Shown piece by piece: positions 34,066 to 40,968 of a stretch of DNA of 40,968 nucleotides. Source of the DNA: Saccharofermentans sp. (GTDB lineage Bacteria; Bacillota; Clostridia; Saccharofermentanales; Saccharofermentanaceae); contig JAKSRK010000015.1 of the NCBI GenBank assembly GCA_024403655.1, positions 1 to 40,968 of the forward strand, read 5' to 3'. Positions within the stretch are counted from its first letter, which is position 1, and every line of letters begins with the position of its first letter. The notes beneath the pieces are model-generated. The model was not told the origin of the DNA, did no database searches, and saw nothing but the letters and a program-made list of their open reading frames with translations. The position numbers and the translations under genes were made by a program.

Positions 34066-34901
34066 TTGCACAGATTCGCACTCTTCTTTACAGGGTTGTA
34101 AGAAGCAAATCAACCTGGATTCTTCTTATTGCCCCCGCGCTGATTCTGACTCTTGGTTTTTTACTCCGTTTGTTCGAAATCTCCATGGCAGGTTATGAGA
34201 ACGCAATTATCCCCTTTTATCCGGCAGAATACGCAATTCTGCTCTTCTTCGCGAGTGCCGTCTTTACTCATATCATAGTCTCTACAGAAAAGTCGGACGG
34301 AGGCTGGCGCAATAAGATTAGCATCGGAGTAAAAAGAATCTATATCTATATGGCTTCATGGATTGTATCTGCACTCTTCGCGCTTCTTTCCACATCACTT
34401 TTTGTTCTTACGGACTATATTCTTAGAACGATCTGGGGTAATTCGCACACAAAAAACTACATCGCACCAGAAAACAAGTTCATTGTACTTACGCTTGTCT
34501 GGGTCCTGGCTTTTTCTGCCCTTTATACTCTAATAAACGTTTATTTTTCCATGAAGATATTCGGACTGGTTGTTTCCCTTTTAGCATTCTGGGGATTTAT
34601 CGGAATCAGATCCTTATGCCAGGCAAGGCTTGATGAGCCATATAAAAAGTTTTTTGTAAACGAAGAAACCGGGCTGGAGGAATACGAAGAGAATCCCTAT
34701 TATGTCACCGGTAACGTCAGAAAGGCTCTGGTTTACATAAGCGAAAGGGTGCCGATTGTATATAACGATATGACAGATGATACTTCCGACCGCAAAATCA
34801 GCAAACACGTCGATAAAATCCAGAAGGAAACTGCAATTGTTTTTTTATTAACTTCTACTGTCATAGGGATTGTGTCGTTCGAACGAAAGGAGATTACCTG
34901 A
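34062..34901 (+). CDS. ABC-2 family permease
   Basis: A 279-residue membrane protein with about six helices (20-38, 55-75, 95-120, 145-165, 168-185, 255-272) and an external loop of about 65 residues before the last helix. The size and place fit permeases of the lantibiotic-immunity type. It overlaps the ATPase gene by 4 bases (ATGA). The C-terminus ERKEIT resembles the KKELT ending of the next gene, suggesting that the two permeases are distant duplicates. Confidence 0.8.
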   Translation: MIAQIRTLLYRVVRSKSTWILLIAPALILTLGFLLRLFEISMAGYENAIIPFYPAEYAILLFFASAVFTHIIVSTEKSDGGWRNKISIGVKRIYIYMASWIVSALFALLSTSLFVLTDYILRTIWGNSHTKNYIAPENKFIVLTLVWVLAFSALYTLINVYFSMKIFGLVVSLLAFWGFIGIRSLCQARLDEPYKKFFVNEETGLEEYEENPYYVTGNVRKALVYISERVPIVYNDMTDDTSDRKISKHVDKIQKETAIVFLLTSTVIGIVSFERKEIT

Positions 34902-34902
34902 T

Positions 34903-35961
34903 ATGAAGAAAATACTTGGCGGTTATCTCTTCAGGGCAATTAAGACACTGGAAATCTGGCTGTTTATTGCCGTCACAATCTTCGCAGTCATAGTGAGCAA
35001 TTTGGAATACTATGGCGGCGTATCAAGCGGCAACAGCGACTTGCTTAAGTCAGATTATTCCTTAACAACTACGGCAGAAGATGAATATGCCTTTATGGGT
35101 GCATATCCCCAGGGCGGCGATGCACAAATAGCAATAAGAATAAGAGTAGTATTGGGCAAAATCGATGGAGCAGGTTTATTTGCAGCCGCTTCAGCGACTA
35201 TATTTACCGTCCTCTTCCTGAAGAGTCTCTTCTCACAGGGAACTCTGCGTAATCTCATTGCATCAGGTCACAAAAAGTCTACAATCTACCTTGCTTCACT
35301 GATTTTTTGCATCCTGGTATATATTCTTTTTGCTCTTATAGCACTATCAACCTTATATGTGTTTTTTGCAATAAGACAATGGAAGTTCCCTCTGTTCATG
35401 CCGCTTTTGACCGCCAGATGGTTCATGATATTCTTTATCGGACTGACGCTTGTCTCAGTCGCTTTATCAGTTCTCTTCTGTACCAAAAAAGCAATCGCAT
35501 CTTTGGTTACACTTGTTCTTATTGTAGTGTTAGCTTCAGGCACAACTTCTTTTGGTGCAATCTCAGCCCTCATGTTGCCCGAGCGTAGTTTGTCAGCTGT
35601 CAAACTCAAAGAATACGTAGATTCTCACCCCGACAGCGACTTCGAGACCAAAATCGAATTTAATACCAAAAACTTCGAGGATAAACTAAGCATCTTGGAA
35701 AACGGCGAGCCGATAGACCCGGAAATATACCTCGGTAAAAAGGATCCCCATTACGTCGACGGAACCCCGCGTAAGATTCTTATGGCAATGATATATGCGA
35801 ATCCGGGAAGTTATTACCTAATGGACGTTGTTGAGGTAATGACCAAATACAAAATGTGGGAGGCAGGTCTTTATACTATGAGCGATATATGCTGCACGAC
35901 CTGGAGTGTAATCTTCACCGCGTTGGGATTAGCTGTATTCAGTAAAAAGGAATTAACCTGA
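34903..35961 (+). CDS. ABC-2 family permease
   Basis: A 352-residue membrane protein with helices near 15-35, 95-115, 135-165, 180-205, 210-235 and 325-345. An external domain of about 90 residues precedes the last helix. ATG 34903 lies ten bases after AAAGGAG and one base after the previous stop; the longer frame to 34870 overlaps the upstream gene and has no ribosome site. It is likely the second half of a heterodimeric exporter. Confidence 0.8.
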   Translation: MKKILGGYLFRAIKTLEIWLFIAVTIFAVIVSNLEYYGGVSSGNSDLLKSDYSLTTTAEDEYAFMGAYPQGGDAQIAIRIRVVLGKIDGAGLFAAASATIFTVLFLKSLFSQGTLRNLIASGHKKSTIYLASLIFCILVYILFALIALSTLYVFFAIRQWKFPLFMPLLTARWFMIFFIGLTLVSVALSVLFCTKKAIASLVTLVLIVVLASGTTSFGAISALMLPERSLSAVKLKEYVDSHPDSDFETKIEFNTKNFEDKLSILENGEPIDPEIYLGKKDPHYVDGTPRKILMAMIYANPGSYYLMDVVEVMTKYKMWEAGLYTMSDICCTTWSVIFTALGLAVFSKKELT

Positions 35962-35967
35962 TATAAT
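35959..35967 (+). promoter_or_regulatory. extended -10 promoter, predicted leaderless start of the second histidine kinase
   Basis: TGA-TATAAT lies seven bases before ATG 35975 and overlaps the stop codon of the permease gene. No Shine-Dalgarno site is within range. It mirrors the arrangement before the other histidine kinase at 17818. Confidence 0.45.
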
Positions 35968-35974
35968 TTATGGC

Positions 35975-36868
35975 ATGAAGATACTGATCGGCTTTCTGAT
36001 TCTTTTGTTGATACTTCTTATCCTAGCTCTTCTTAAGATATATGACTTAAGAAAGGGTTACGATGAGCTGACGGAAAACATAAAGGATCAGATAAGCGGC
36101 GATACGGGAGTTCCGATAACTCTTACTACTTCAGATTCCAAAGCAAGAAACTGCGCGGAAGTTCTGAATGCCGAACTTAAGTCCCTTCGCGACGAAAGGC
36201 TTAAGTTTGAAGGCGGTAATCAGACCATAAAAGATGCGGTAACCGGTATCTCGCATGATCTGAGGACACCTCTTACATCCATAAATGCCTATCTTGATCT
36301 GATTGAAGAAGAAGGCGATGAGACTAAGAAAAAGGAGTATCTCGCAAGGGTAAAGAAAAGAACGGGCGATCTGAGCCTTCTTACGGAAGAGCTTTTTAAA
36401 TACACGACTTCTTCCGATATGTCATCCTCTGCTCCTTCAGACAGTCGTGAGGAGATTGACCTTAAAAGAACACTTGAAGAATGTCTTATCTCCTTCTACG
36501 CGTCTTTTGTCTCCAAGGGAATCGAGCCTCATATAAACATGCCGGATTCTCCTGTTACAGCTTTATGCAACAAGAAAGACTGCAACAGAATCCTGGAGAA
36601 TATAATCGGTAACGCTATTAAATATTCAGAAGGCGACCTTACAATAACACTTATGGAAAATGCTGCCATCGAATTTTCCAACCCTGCCTCTTCCCTTACT
36701 CCGCTTACAGTATCCAAGCTCTTCGACAAGTACTATACTGTCAATGACGCAGAGGGTTCCACCGGTCTCGGCTTTGCCATCGCTAAGGATCTGATTGAGA
36801 AAAACAGCGGAAGAATTGAGGCAGAACTCAAAAATCAAAACCTTATAATCAAATTATTTTTCTCATAA
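35975..36868 (+). CDS. sensor histidine kinase (HisKA)
   Basis: A 297-residue kinase. One short N-terminal membrane helix (3-24) has almost no external part. The H-box GISHDLRTPLTS is at 91-102 (His94), followed by a HATPase domain with an N-box (NIIGNAIKYS) and GLGFAIAKDLI. Having no sensor domain, it probably listens to the neighbouring ABC exporter, as BceS-type kinases do. It is the last gene of the module, 13 bases after the permease stop, with a possible promoter of its own. Confidence 0.9.
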   Translation: MKILIGFLILLLILLILALLKIYDLRKGYDELTENIKDQISGDTGVPITLTTSDSKARNCAEVLNAELKSLRDERLKFEGGNQTIKDAVTGISHDLRTPLTSINAYLDLIEEEGDETKKKEYLARVKKRTGDLSLLTEELFKYTTSSDMSSSAPSDSREEIDLKRTLEECLISFYASFVSKGIEPHINMPDSPVTALCNKKDCNRILENIIGNAIKYSEGDLTITLMENAAIEFSNPASSLTPLTVSKLFDKYYTVNDAEGSTGLGFAIAKDLIEKNSGRIEAELKNQNLIIKLFFS

Positions 36869-36935
36869 CATCCCAAAAGCATTCATATTTTGTTACAATA
36901 GAAGTTAGTGAATTAGAAATTACGAGGTAATTTAT

Positions 36936-37415
36936 ATGAGACTAGTCGGATTTGTGAGTTTTCTTCAGGAACCGCTTAACGAGTTCTTTGCCAAGGTAAG
37001 ACCTGAGTCCGGCCGTGTCTACGATCCCGAGGGCAGACATAAGGCACTTACTGATATAGCAGAGAACTTCAGACATTTCTGGGTCATGATGGATGACGAG
37101 CAGGAGATTATCGGTTCTATTGCAATTCAGGATCTTAAGTTCGATGAGAAGTATAAGGATGTCCTTCACAGGAACTGCGGAGAGATTAAGTGTTACTACC
37201 TCCTGAAGGAATATCAGGGTAAGGGCTACGGCAAAGAGATGATGGCATTCGCCATCGACCAGGCAAGATCATTCGGATACAACTGGCTTTACTTAGACAG
37301 CATCGCCAACAAGAGTGAGACTGCAATCGCCATCTATAAGCAGTTCGGATTTGAAGAGATCAGCCGCTATAACGACAATGAGAATGCTGATGTCTTCATG
37401 AGAATTAAGCTCTGA
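36936..37415 (+). CDS. GNAT-family N-acetyltransferase
   Basis: A 159-residue acetyl-CoA-dependent acetyltransferase. The CoA-binding motif A, YLLKEYQGKGYGKEMM, is near 87-102, and IAIYKQFGFEEI (motif B) follows. The substrate amine is unknown. GAGGT is eight bases before ATG. A separate gene with its own terminator. Confidence 0.85.
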   Translation: MRLVGFVSFLQEPLNEFFAKVRPESGRVYDPEGRHKALTDIAENFRHFWVMMDDEQEIIGSIAIQDLKFDEKYKDVLHRNCGEIKCYYLLKEYQGKGYGKEMMAFAIDQARSFGYNWLYLDSIANKSETAIAIYKQFGFEEISRYNDNENADVFMRIKL

Positions 37416-37438
37416 TTAATAAGAATTAGTATTATAAG

Positions 37439-37460
37439 ACCACCCGACGGGTGGTTTTTT
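37439..37460 (+). terminator. intrinsic terminator of the GNAT gene
   Basis: ACCACCC (37439-37445), loop GAC, GGGTGGT (37449-37455), then a T run to 37460. Confidence 0.88.
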
Positions 37461-37464
37461 GCTG

Positions 37465-37504
37465 CACAAAAAACCTTCACGGCTTTTGACGGACCGTGAA
37501 GGTT
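37465..37504 (-). terminator. intrinsic terminator of the buk-pta operon
   Basis: AACCTTCACGG (37472-37482) with CCGTGAAGGTT (37494-37504), an 11-bp perfect stem. On the minus strand it is followed by TTTTT. It lies back to back with the GNAT terminator. Confidence 0.88.
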
Positions 37505-37532
37505 AAATTGTTTTCTTAAAGTAATTCGCTTA

Positions 37533-38525
37533 TTACTGTGCCTGAACAGCTGTAAGAGTTACAGTTGTAACGATATCTTCTACGGAACAGCCGCGAGACA
37601 AGTCGTTACAAGGCTTATCGAGACCCTGGAGAACTGCAACAGCCTCACACTTACCAAGTCTCTGAGTAATCTTATATCCGATATTACCTGCCTGAAGATC
37701 AGGGAATACAAGAACATTTGCATGTCCTGCAACCTTGCTTCCGGGTGCCTTGGATTCACCAATCTCAGGAATTAAAGCTGCATCGAACTGCATCTCACCG
37801 TCAAGCATAAGATCGGGAGCGAGCTCGTGAGCGATATTTGTAGCTTCCTGAACCTTGGATACGAGATCATGCTTGGCACTTCCCTTGGTGGAGAATGAAA
37901 GCATTGCAACCTTAGGCTCTTCAATACCGCAAAGCTTCTTTGCAGTGTTAGCTGCAGAGATGGCAATATGAGCAAGTTCTTCAGCTGTAGGACAAGGCAT
38001 AACTACGCAGTCTGCATATACAAAAAGTCCGTCCTCACCGAATGACTTATCGGGAGATTCCATAAGGAAGCTTGAAGATACACACTTGATGCCGGGAGCA
38101 GTCTTGATGATCTGCAATGCGGGACGAAGCATGTCACCTGTGCTGTGAACTGCACCAGATACGAGGCCGTCTGCATCGCCTGTCTTAACCATCATGATGC
38201 CGTAATACATAACATCCTTAACAGTCTCAAGAGCCTGCTCTGCTGTTACGCCCTTGGCCTTACGAAGCTCATAGAAAAGATCCGCATAGGACTGAAGCTT
38301 ATCGGAAGAAACGGGATCTATTGTCTCGATTCCTTCAATATCAACATTATTCTCGGAAGCTGTCTTCAGGATTGCTTCTTTGTTGCCGAGAAGGATAGGT
38401 CTTGCAAGAGATTCATCCTTGATGATTCTTGCTGCCTTTATTGTACGTACCTCATCTCCTTCGGGAAGAACGATTGTCTTTACGTTGGAGCGTGCCTTGC
38501 TTTTTACGCGATCGATTAAGCTCAT
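37533..38525 (-). CDS. pta: phosphate acetyltransferase
   Basis: A 330-residue cytoplasmic enzyme of the phosphotransacetylase family: acetyl-CoA + Pi to acetyl phosphate + CoA. It has the Pta-type N-terminus (VLPEGDEVRTIKAA), SGAVHSTGDMLRPAL, and SFSTKGSAKHDLV near 210-225. Length and motifs match Pta more than phosphotransbutyrylase (Ptb), although the two share a fold. It lies 26 bases after buk, in one operon ending in a strong hairpin. Pairing with a butyrate kinase rather than AckA is unusual and may mean broader acyl specificity for one of the two. Confidence 0.9.
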   Translation of the reverse strand: MSLIDRVKSKARSNVKTIVLPEGDEVRTIKAARIIKDESLARPILLGNKEAILKTASENNVDIEGIETIDPVSSDKLQSYADLFYELRKAKGVTAEQALETVKDVMYYGIMMVKTGDADGLVSGAVHSTGDMLRPALQIIKTAPGIKCVSSSFLMESPDKSFGEDGLFVYADCVVMPCPTAEELAHIAISAANTAKKLCGIEEPKVAMLSFSTKGSAKHDLVSKVQEATNIAHELAPDLMLDGEMQFDAALIPEIGESKAPGSKVAGHANVLVFPDLQAGNIGYKITQRLGKCEAVAVLQGLDKPCNDLSRGCSVEDIVTTVTLTAVQAQ

Positions 38526-38551
38526 GTTGTATGTCCTGCCTTTCGTTTATA

Positions 38552-39673
38552 TCAGAGATCTATGCCTTCGAAGCCATCCCAGACAGGCTTACCCTTATAT
38601 GTATTTATGGGAAGCTCACCGTGAATTGCATCGTATACTGTATGTGCAAGAGCATCCTGCTCAAGCTCTCCGGGGTATGTGCTGATAGGAGCAATAAAGC
38701 CGCAGCGCATTGTGATGTCTTCTGTAATATCAGCGAATCTTAAAAGTCCGCCTGTAAGAAGGATGGCATCTACCTTACCGCAGAGAACGGCACTCATCTC
38801 ACCAATCTGCTTACAAATCTGATAGATCATTGTCTTCCAGACAAGAGTTGCCTTTCTGTCTCCGGCATCAACGAGAGCGTGAATCTTATCTGAATCAGAT
38901 GTGCCGAAGAGGCTTACAAAGCCGCCTGCTCTTGTGCACTTAAGACGTACTTCTTCCACGGAATGCTCGTCGATATAATCAAGAAGCTGCAATACGGGAA
39001 CGCTACCGATTCTTGTGGGAGTATAAGTACCTTCACCGTCAGCACCCATGTTACCGTCTACCATCTTACCGTGGTCATGTGCGCTTACGGTAATACCGCC
39101 ATCGATATGAGCTACGATGAAGTTGCAGTCTTCGTATCTCTTGCCGATCTTCTTTGCATAATCTCTTGCTACTGCCTTCTGGTTAAGAACGTGGGAATGA
39201 GAAATTCTGTAGATACCCTTGATACCTGTAAGACGTGCATAGTCGCAGTACTCGTCAACATTTGTAGGATTAAGAGTATAAGCGTCCTTACCGTACTCCT
39301 GAGCAAACTTCCATGCGAGCATAACTCCGAGCTTTGCAGGGTGTTCACTTCCGCCTACGCCTGCAACGGTATCTTCGTAAAGCTTCTGATCGATAACTGT
39401 TGTTCCGCCGGGCTGGGAATAAGCACTTCCGCCTCTTCCGATATAGATGTCGATAGTAGCGGGATCAATATTGTGATCCTTAAGCATGTCAACGATTACA
39501 CCATATCTGAAGTCGAGCTGATCGTTAACGTGTCCGAATTTAAGGAGAACAGGAGCATCGTGGAAAAGATTCTCTTCGAAGATTGAAGTCTTGTTCTCGT
39601 AAAGGCTTACCTTGGTAGAGGTGGAGCCGGGATTGATAATAAGCATTCTTAAAATGTCGCTTGTATCTGACAT
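38552..39673 (-). CDS. buk: butyrate kinase
   Basis: A 373-residue enzyme of the acetate/butyrate kinase (ASKHA) fold: acyl phosphate + ADP to acid + ATP. PHOSPHATE-1 motif INPGSTSTKVSLY is near 14-26, PHOSPHATE-2 is VAHIDGGITVSAHDHG near 190-205, and the adenosine motif LLTGGLLRF is near 305. Buk, not AckA, is indicated by the short length and by GRGGSAYSQPGGT. GAGGT lies upstream of ATG 39673. A nearer Met at residue 10 is possible as start. No crotonase or butyryl-CoA dehydrogenase genes are in view, so butyrate formation is not shown here. Confidence 0.9.
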   Translation of the reverse strand: MSDTSDILRMLIINPGSTSTKVSLYENKTSIFEENLFHDAPVLLKFGHVNDQLDFRYGVIVDMLKDHNIDPATIDIYIGRGGSAYSQPGGTTVIDQKLYEDTVAGVGGSEHPAKLGVMLAWKFAQEYGKDAYTLNPTNVDEYCDYARLTGIKGIYRISHSHVLNQKAVARDYAKKIGKRYEDCNFIVAHIDGGITVSAHDHGKMVDGNMGADGEGTYTPTRIGSVPVLQLLDYIDEHSVEEVRLKCTRAGGFVSLFGTSDSDKIHALVDAGDRKATLVWKTMIYQICKQIGEMSAVLCGKVDAILLTGGLLRFADITEDITMRCGFIAPISTYPGELEQDALAHTVYDAIHGELPINTYKGKPVWDGFEGIDL

Positions 39674-39884
39674 AAGTATTACCTCTTTTTACGCGATTTC
39701 CTCTATGATAACATTCGCGGTTTTGAATTTACATCTGCAAAACAAGCGAAATATTTACTTAAAAGTGCTTTTTATATCAAATGAACGCCCTCAAAGCGTA
39801 AAATGTGTTATTTACAATAAGACCTTCTAAGTGTTACCATTTCCTTGATTGTAACTATATATAATTAATATAAATGAGGTGCAC

Positions 39885-40865
39885 ATGAAAAAGAACGAAA
39901 GAAAAGACCTTGTCACCAATATCTACACTGCTGATCCTTCTGCACATGTATTTAACGGTAAGATCTATATTTATCCCTCTCACGATGAGGATCTTGACAT
40001 CCCCGAAGATGACGACGGCGAACAGTATGTAATGAAGGATTATCACATCCTTTCCATGGATTCACTTGACAGTGAGTGCGTAGATAACGGCGTTGCAATC
40101 AGCGAGACTGATATTCCCTGGGTTGGAAGACAGCTTTGGGCTCCCGACGCAGTTAATGTAAACGGCAAGTATTACCTTGTATTCCCTGCTAAGGACAAGA
40201 ACGAGATTTTCAGAATCGGTGTTGCTGAGTCTGATTCTCCCGTAGGTCCCTTCAAGGCTCAGGAAAACTACATTCAGGGCAGCTACAGCATCGACCCTGC
40301 AGTTCTTCTTGACGATGACGGAAAGATTTTCTGCTACTACGGCGGTCTCTGGGGCGGTCAGCTCGAGATGTGGCAGTCAGGCAAGTTCAATCCCGACGAG
40401 CACAGACCCGAAGGTGATGAGAAGGCATTAGGACCCATGTTCGCTCAGTTCAGCCAGGACATGACTTCTTTTGTAACTACTCCCAAGATGATTACTATCC
40501 TCGACGAGAACGGTGAGCCCCTTAAGGCTAAGGACGAGGATCGTCGTTACTTCGAAGGCCCTTGGATGCATAAGTTCAACGGTAAGTACTACCTTTCCTA
40601 TTCAACAGGTACAACACACTACCTCTGCTATGCAGAAAGTGATAAGCCCGAAGGTCCTTTCACATACAAGGGAAGAATCATGGAGCCTGTTATCGGTTGG
40701 ACAACTCACCACTCTATCGTAGAGGTTGACGGCGAATGGTATCTCTTCTATCACGATGCAAAGAGATCCGGCGGATGCTCTCACAAGAGATCTGTTAAGT
40801 TCACAAAGCTCAACATCGCAGCTGACGGAACAATCGAGACAATCAAGCCTTACGATCACGAGTAA
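39885..40865 (+). CDS. GH43-type glycoside hydrolase, intracellular
   Basis: A 326-residue five-bladed beta-propeller glycosidase of the GH43 clan. The three catalytic acids can be placed: general base Asp17 (TADPSAH), pKa-setting Asp137 (YSIDPAVL) and general acid Glu224 (YFEGPWM). There is no signal peptide, so it should act on imported oligosaccharides, probably as beta-xylosidase or alpha-arabinofuranosidase. GAGGTG lies just before ATG 39885; the GTG at 39879 overlaps that site. TTGATT, 18 bases and TATAAA upstream form a possible promoter. A single gene with its own terminator. Confidence 0.88.
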   Translation: MKKNERKDLVTNIYTADPSAHVFNGKIYIYPSHDEDLDIPEDDDGEQYVMKDYHILSMDSLDSECVDNGVAISETDIPWVGRQLWAPDAVNVNGKYYLVFPAKDKNEIFRIGVAESDSPVGPFKAQENYIQGSYSIDPAVLLDDDGKIFCYYGGLWGGQLEMWQSGKFNPDEHRPEGDEKALGPMFAQFSQDMTSFVTTPKMITILDENGEPLKAKDEDRRYFEGPWMHKFNGKYYLSYSTGTTHYLCYAESDKPEGPFTYKGRIMEPVIGWTTHHSIVEVDGEWYLFYHDAKRSGGCSHKRSVKFTKLNIAADGTIETIKPYDHE

Positions 40866-40889
40866 TAAATACTCTTAAAGTAAACAATT

Positions 40890-40919
40890 AAGGAGTTGCT
40901 TATACGGCAACTCCTTTTT
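40890..40919 (+). terminator. intrinsic terminator of the GH43 gene
   Basis: AAGGAGTTGC (40890-40899) with GCAACTCCTT (40907-40916) and a T run. The stem is nearly the same as that of the terminator at 3140-3173. Confidence 0.88.
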
Positions 40920-40968
40920 GTTTGTACTTTATCTGAGCTGATGGCCAAATCTACGGACATTTTTTGCA

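Noticed and set aside
38552-39673. Acetate kinase
   Set aside because: Length and motifs fit Buk. AckA is usually near 400 residues with different motif wording.
1-40968. CRISPR arrays, insertion sequences, prophage or tRNA genes
   Set aside because: No regularly spaced repeats, transposase-like frames, phage genes or cloverleaf-like sequences were recognised on either strand.

Overview
The window reads as a low-to-mid GC, strictly anaerobic, fermentative member of the Clostridia (Firmicutes). Supporting signs are the Shine-Dalgarno sites, many Fe-S flavoenzymes, a monomeric [FeFe] hydrogenase, butyrate kinase with phosphotransacetylase, BceRS/lantibiotic-type ABC plus two-component modules, and no respiratory membrane complex. 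The exact family cannot be fixed from sequence alone; a gut or rumen type is an inference. There are no rRNAs, tRNAs, insertion sequences, prophage genes or CRISPR arrays.

Region 1 (1-2780): a membrane-anchored Ser/Thr kinase-like protein, then a group-B-type monomeric [FeFe] hydrogenase with a recognisable promoter and terminator. Region 2 (3140-12290, minus strand): a tight nine-gene operon, hdrB-hdrC-hdrA-flxD(mvhD)-flxC-flxB-flxA-frdB-frdA. It encodes a soluble heterodisulfide-reductase/flavin-oxidoreductase (Hdr-Flx) complex joined to a two-subunit, anchor-less fumarate-reductase-like enzyme. This is the most interesting system in the window. It could be a cytoplasmic NADH-dependent fumarate reductase that also reduces ferredoxin by flavin-based electron bifurcation, and the hydrogenase across the shared terminator region could drain that ferredoxin as H2. 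The reaction is inference; the gene set and cofactor motifs are seen directly.

Region 3 (12283-16041): a diguanylate cyclase with a periplasmic-binding-protein-like sensor, and a divergent exported protein that joins a DUF4214-like helical domain to a beta-lactamase-like domain. Region 4 (16047-21118, minus): ABC exporter (ATPase plus two ABC-2 permeases) with a NarL-type two-component pair. Region 5 (21221-29133): a polytopic glycosyltransferase-like protein, a TIM-barrel/acyl-CoA-synthetase fusion, a CPBP protease, a dolichol-phosphate-mannose-synthase-like GT2, a small membrane protein and a DHH phosphoesterase with an extra C-terminal domain.

Region 6 (29136-36868): a TIR-transmembrane-propeller receptor-like protein, and divergent from it a second ABC/two-component module (OmpR-type regulator, ATPase, two permeases, HisKA kinase). 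Region 7 (36936-40920): GNAT acetyltransferase, buk-pta operon for acyl-phosphate/ATP formation, and an intracellular GH43-type glycosidase.

A recurring regulatory theme is a -10 element exactly 6-7 bases upstream of an ATG that has no Shine-Dalgarno site. This predicts leaderless mRNAs for the Ser/Thr kinase, both histidine kinases, the OmpR regulator, the polytopic glycosyltransferase and possibly the beta-lactamase-like protein.
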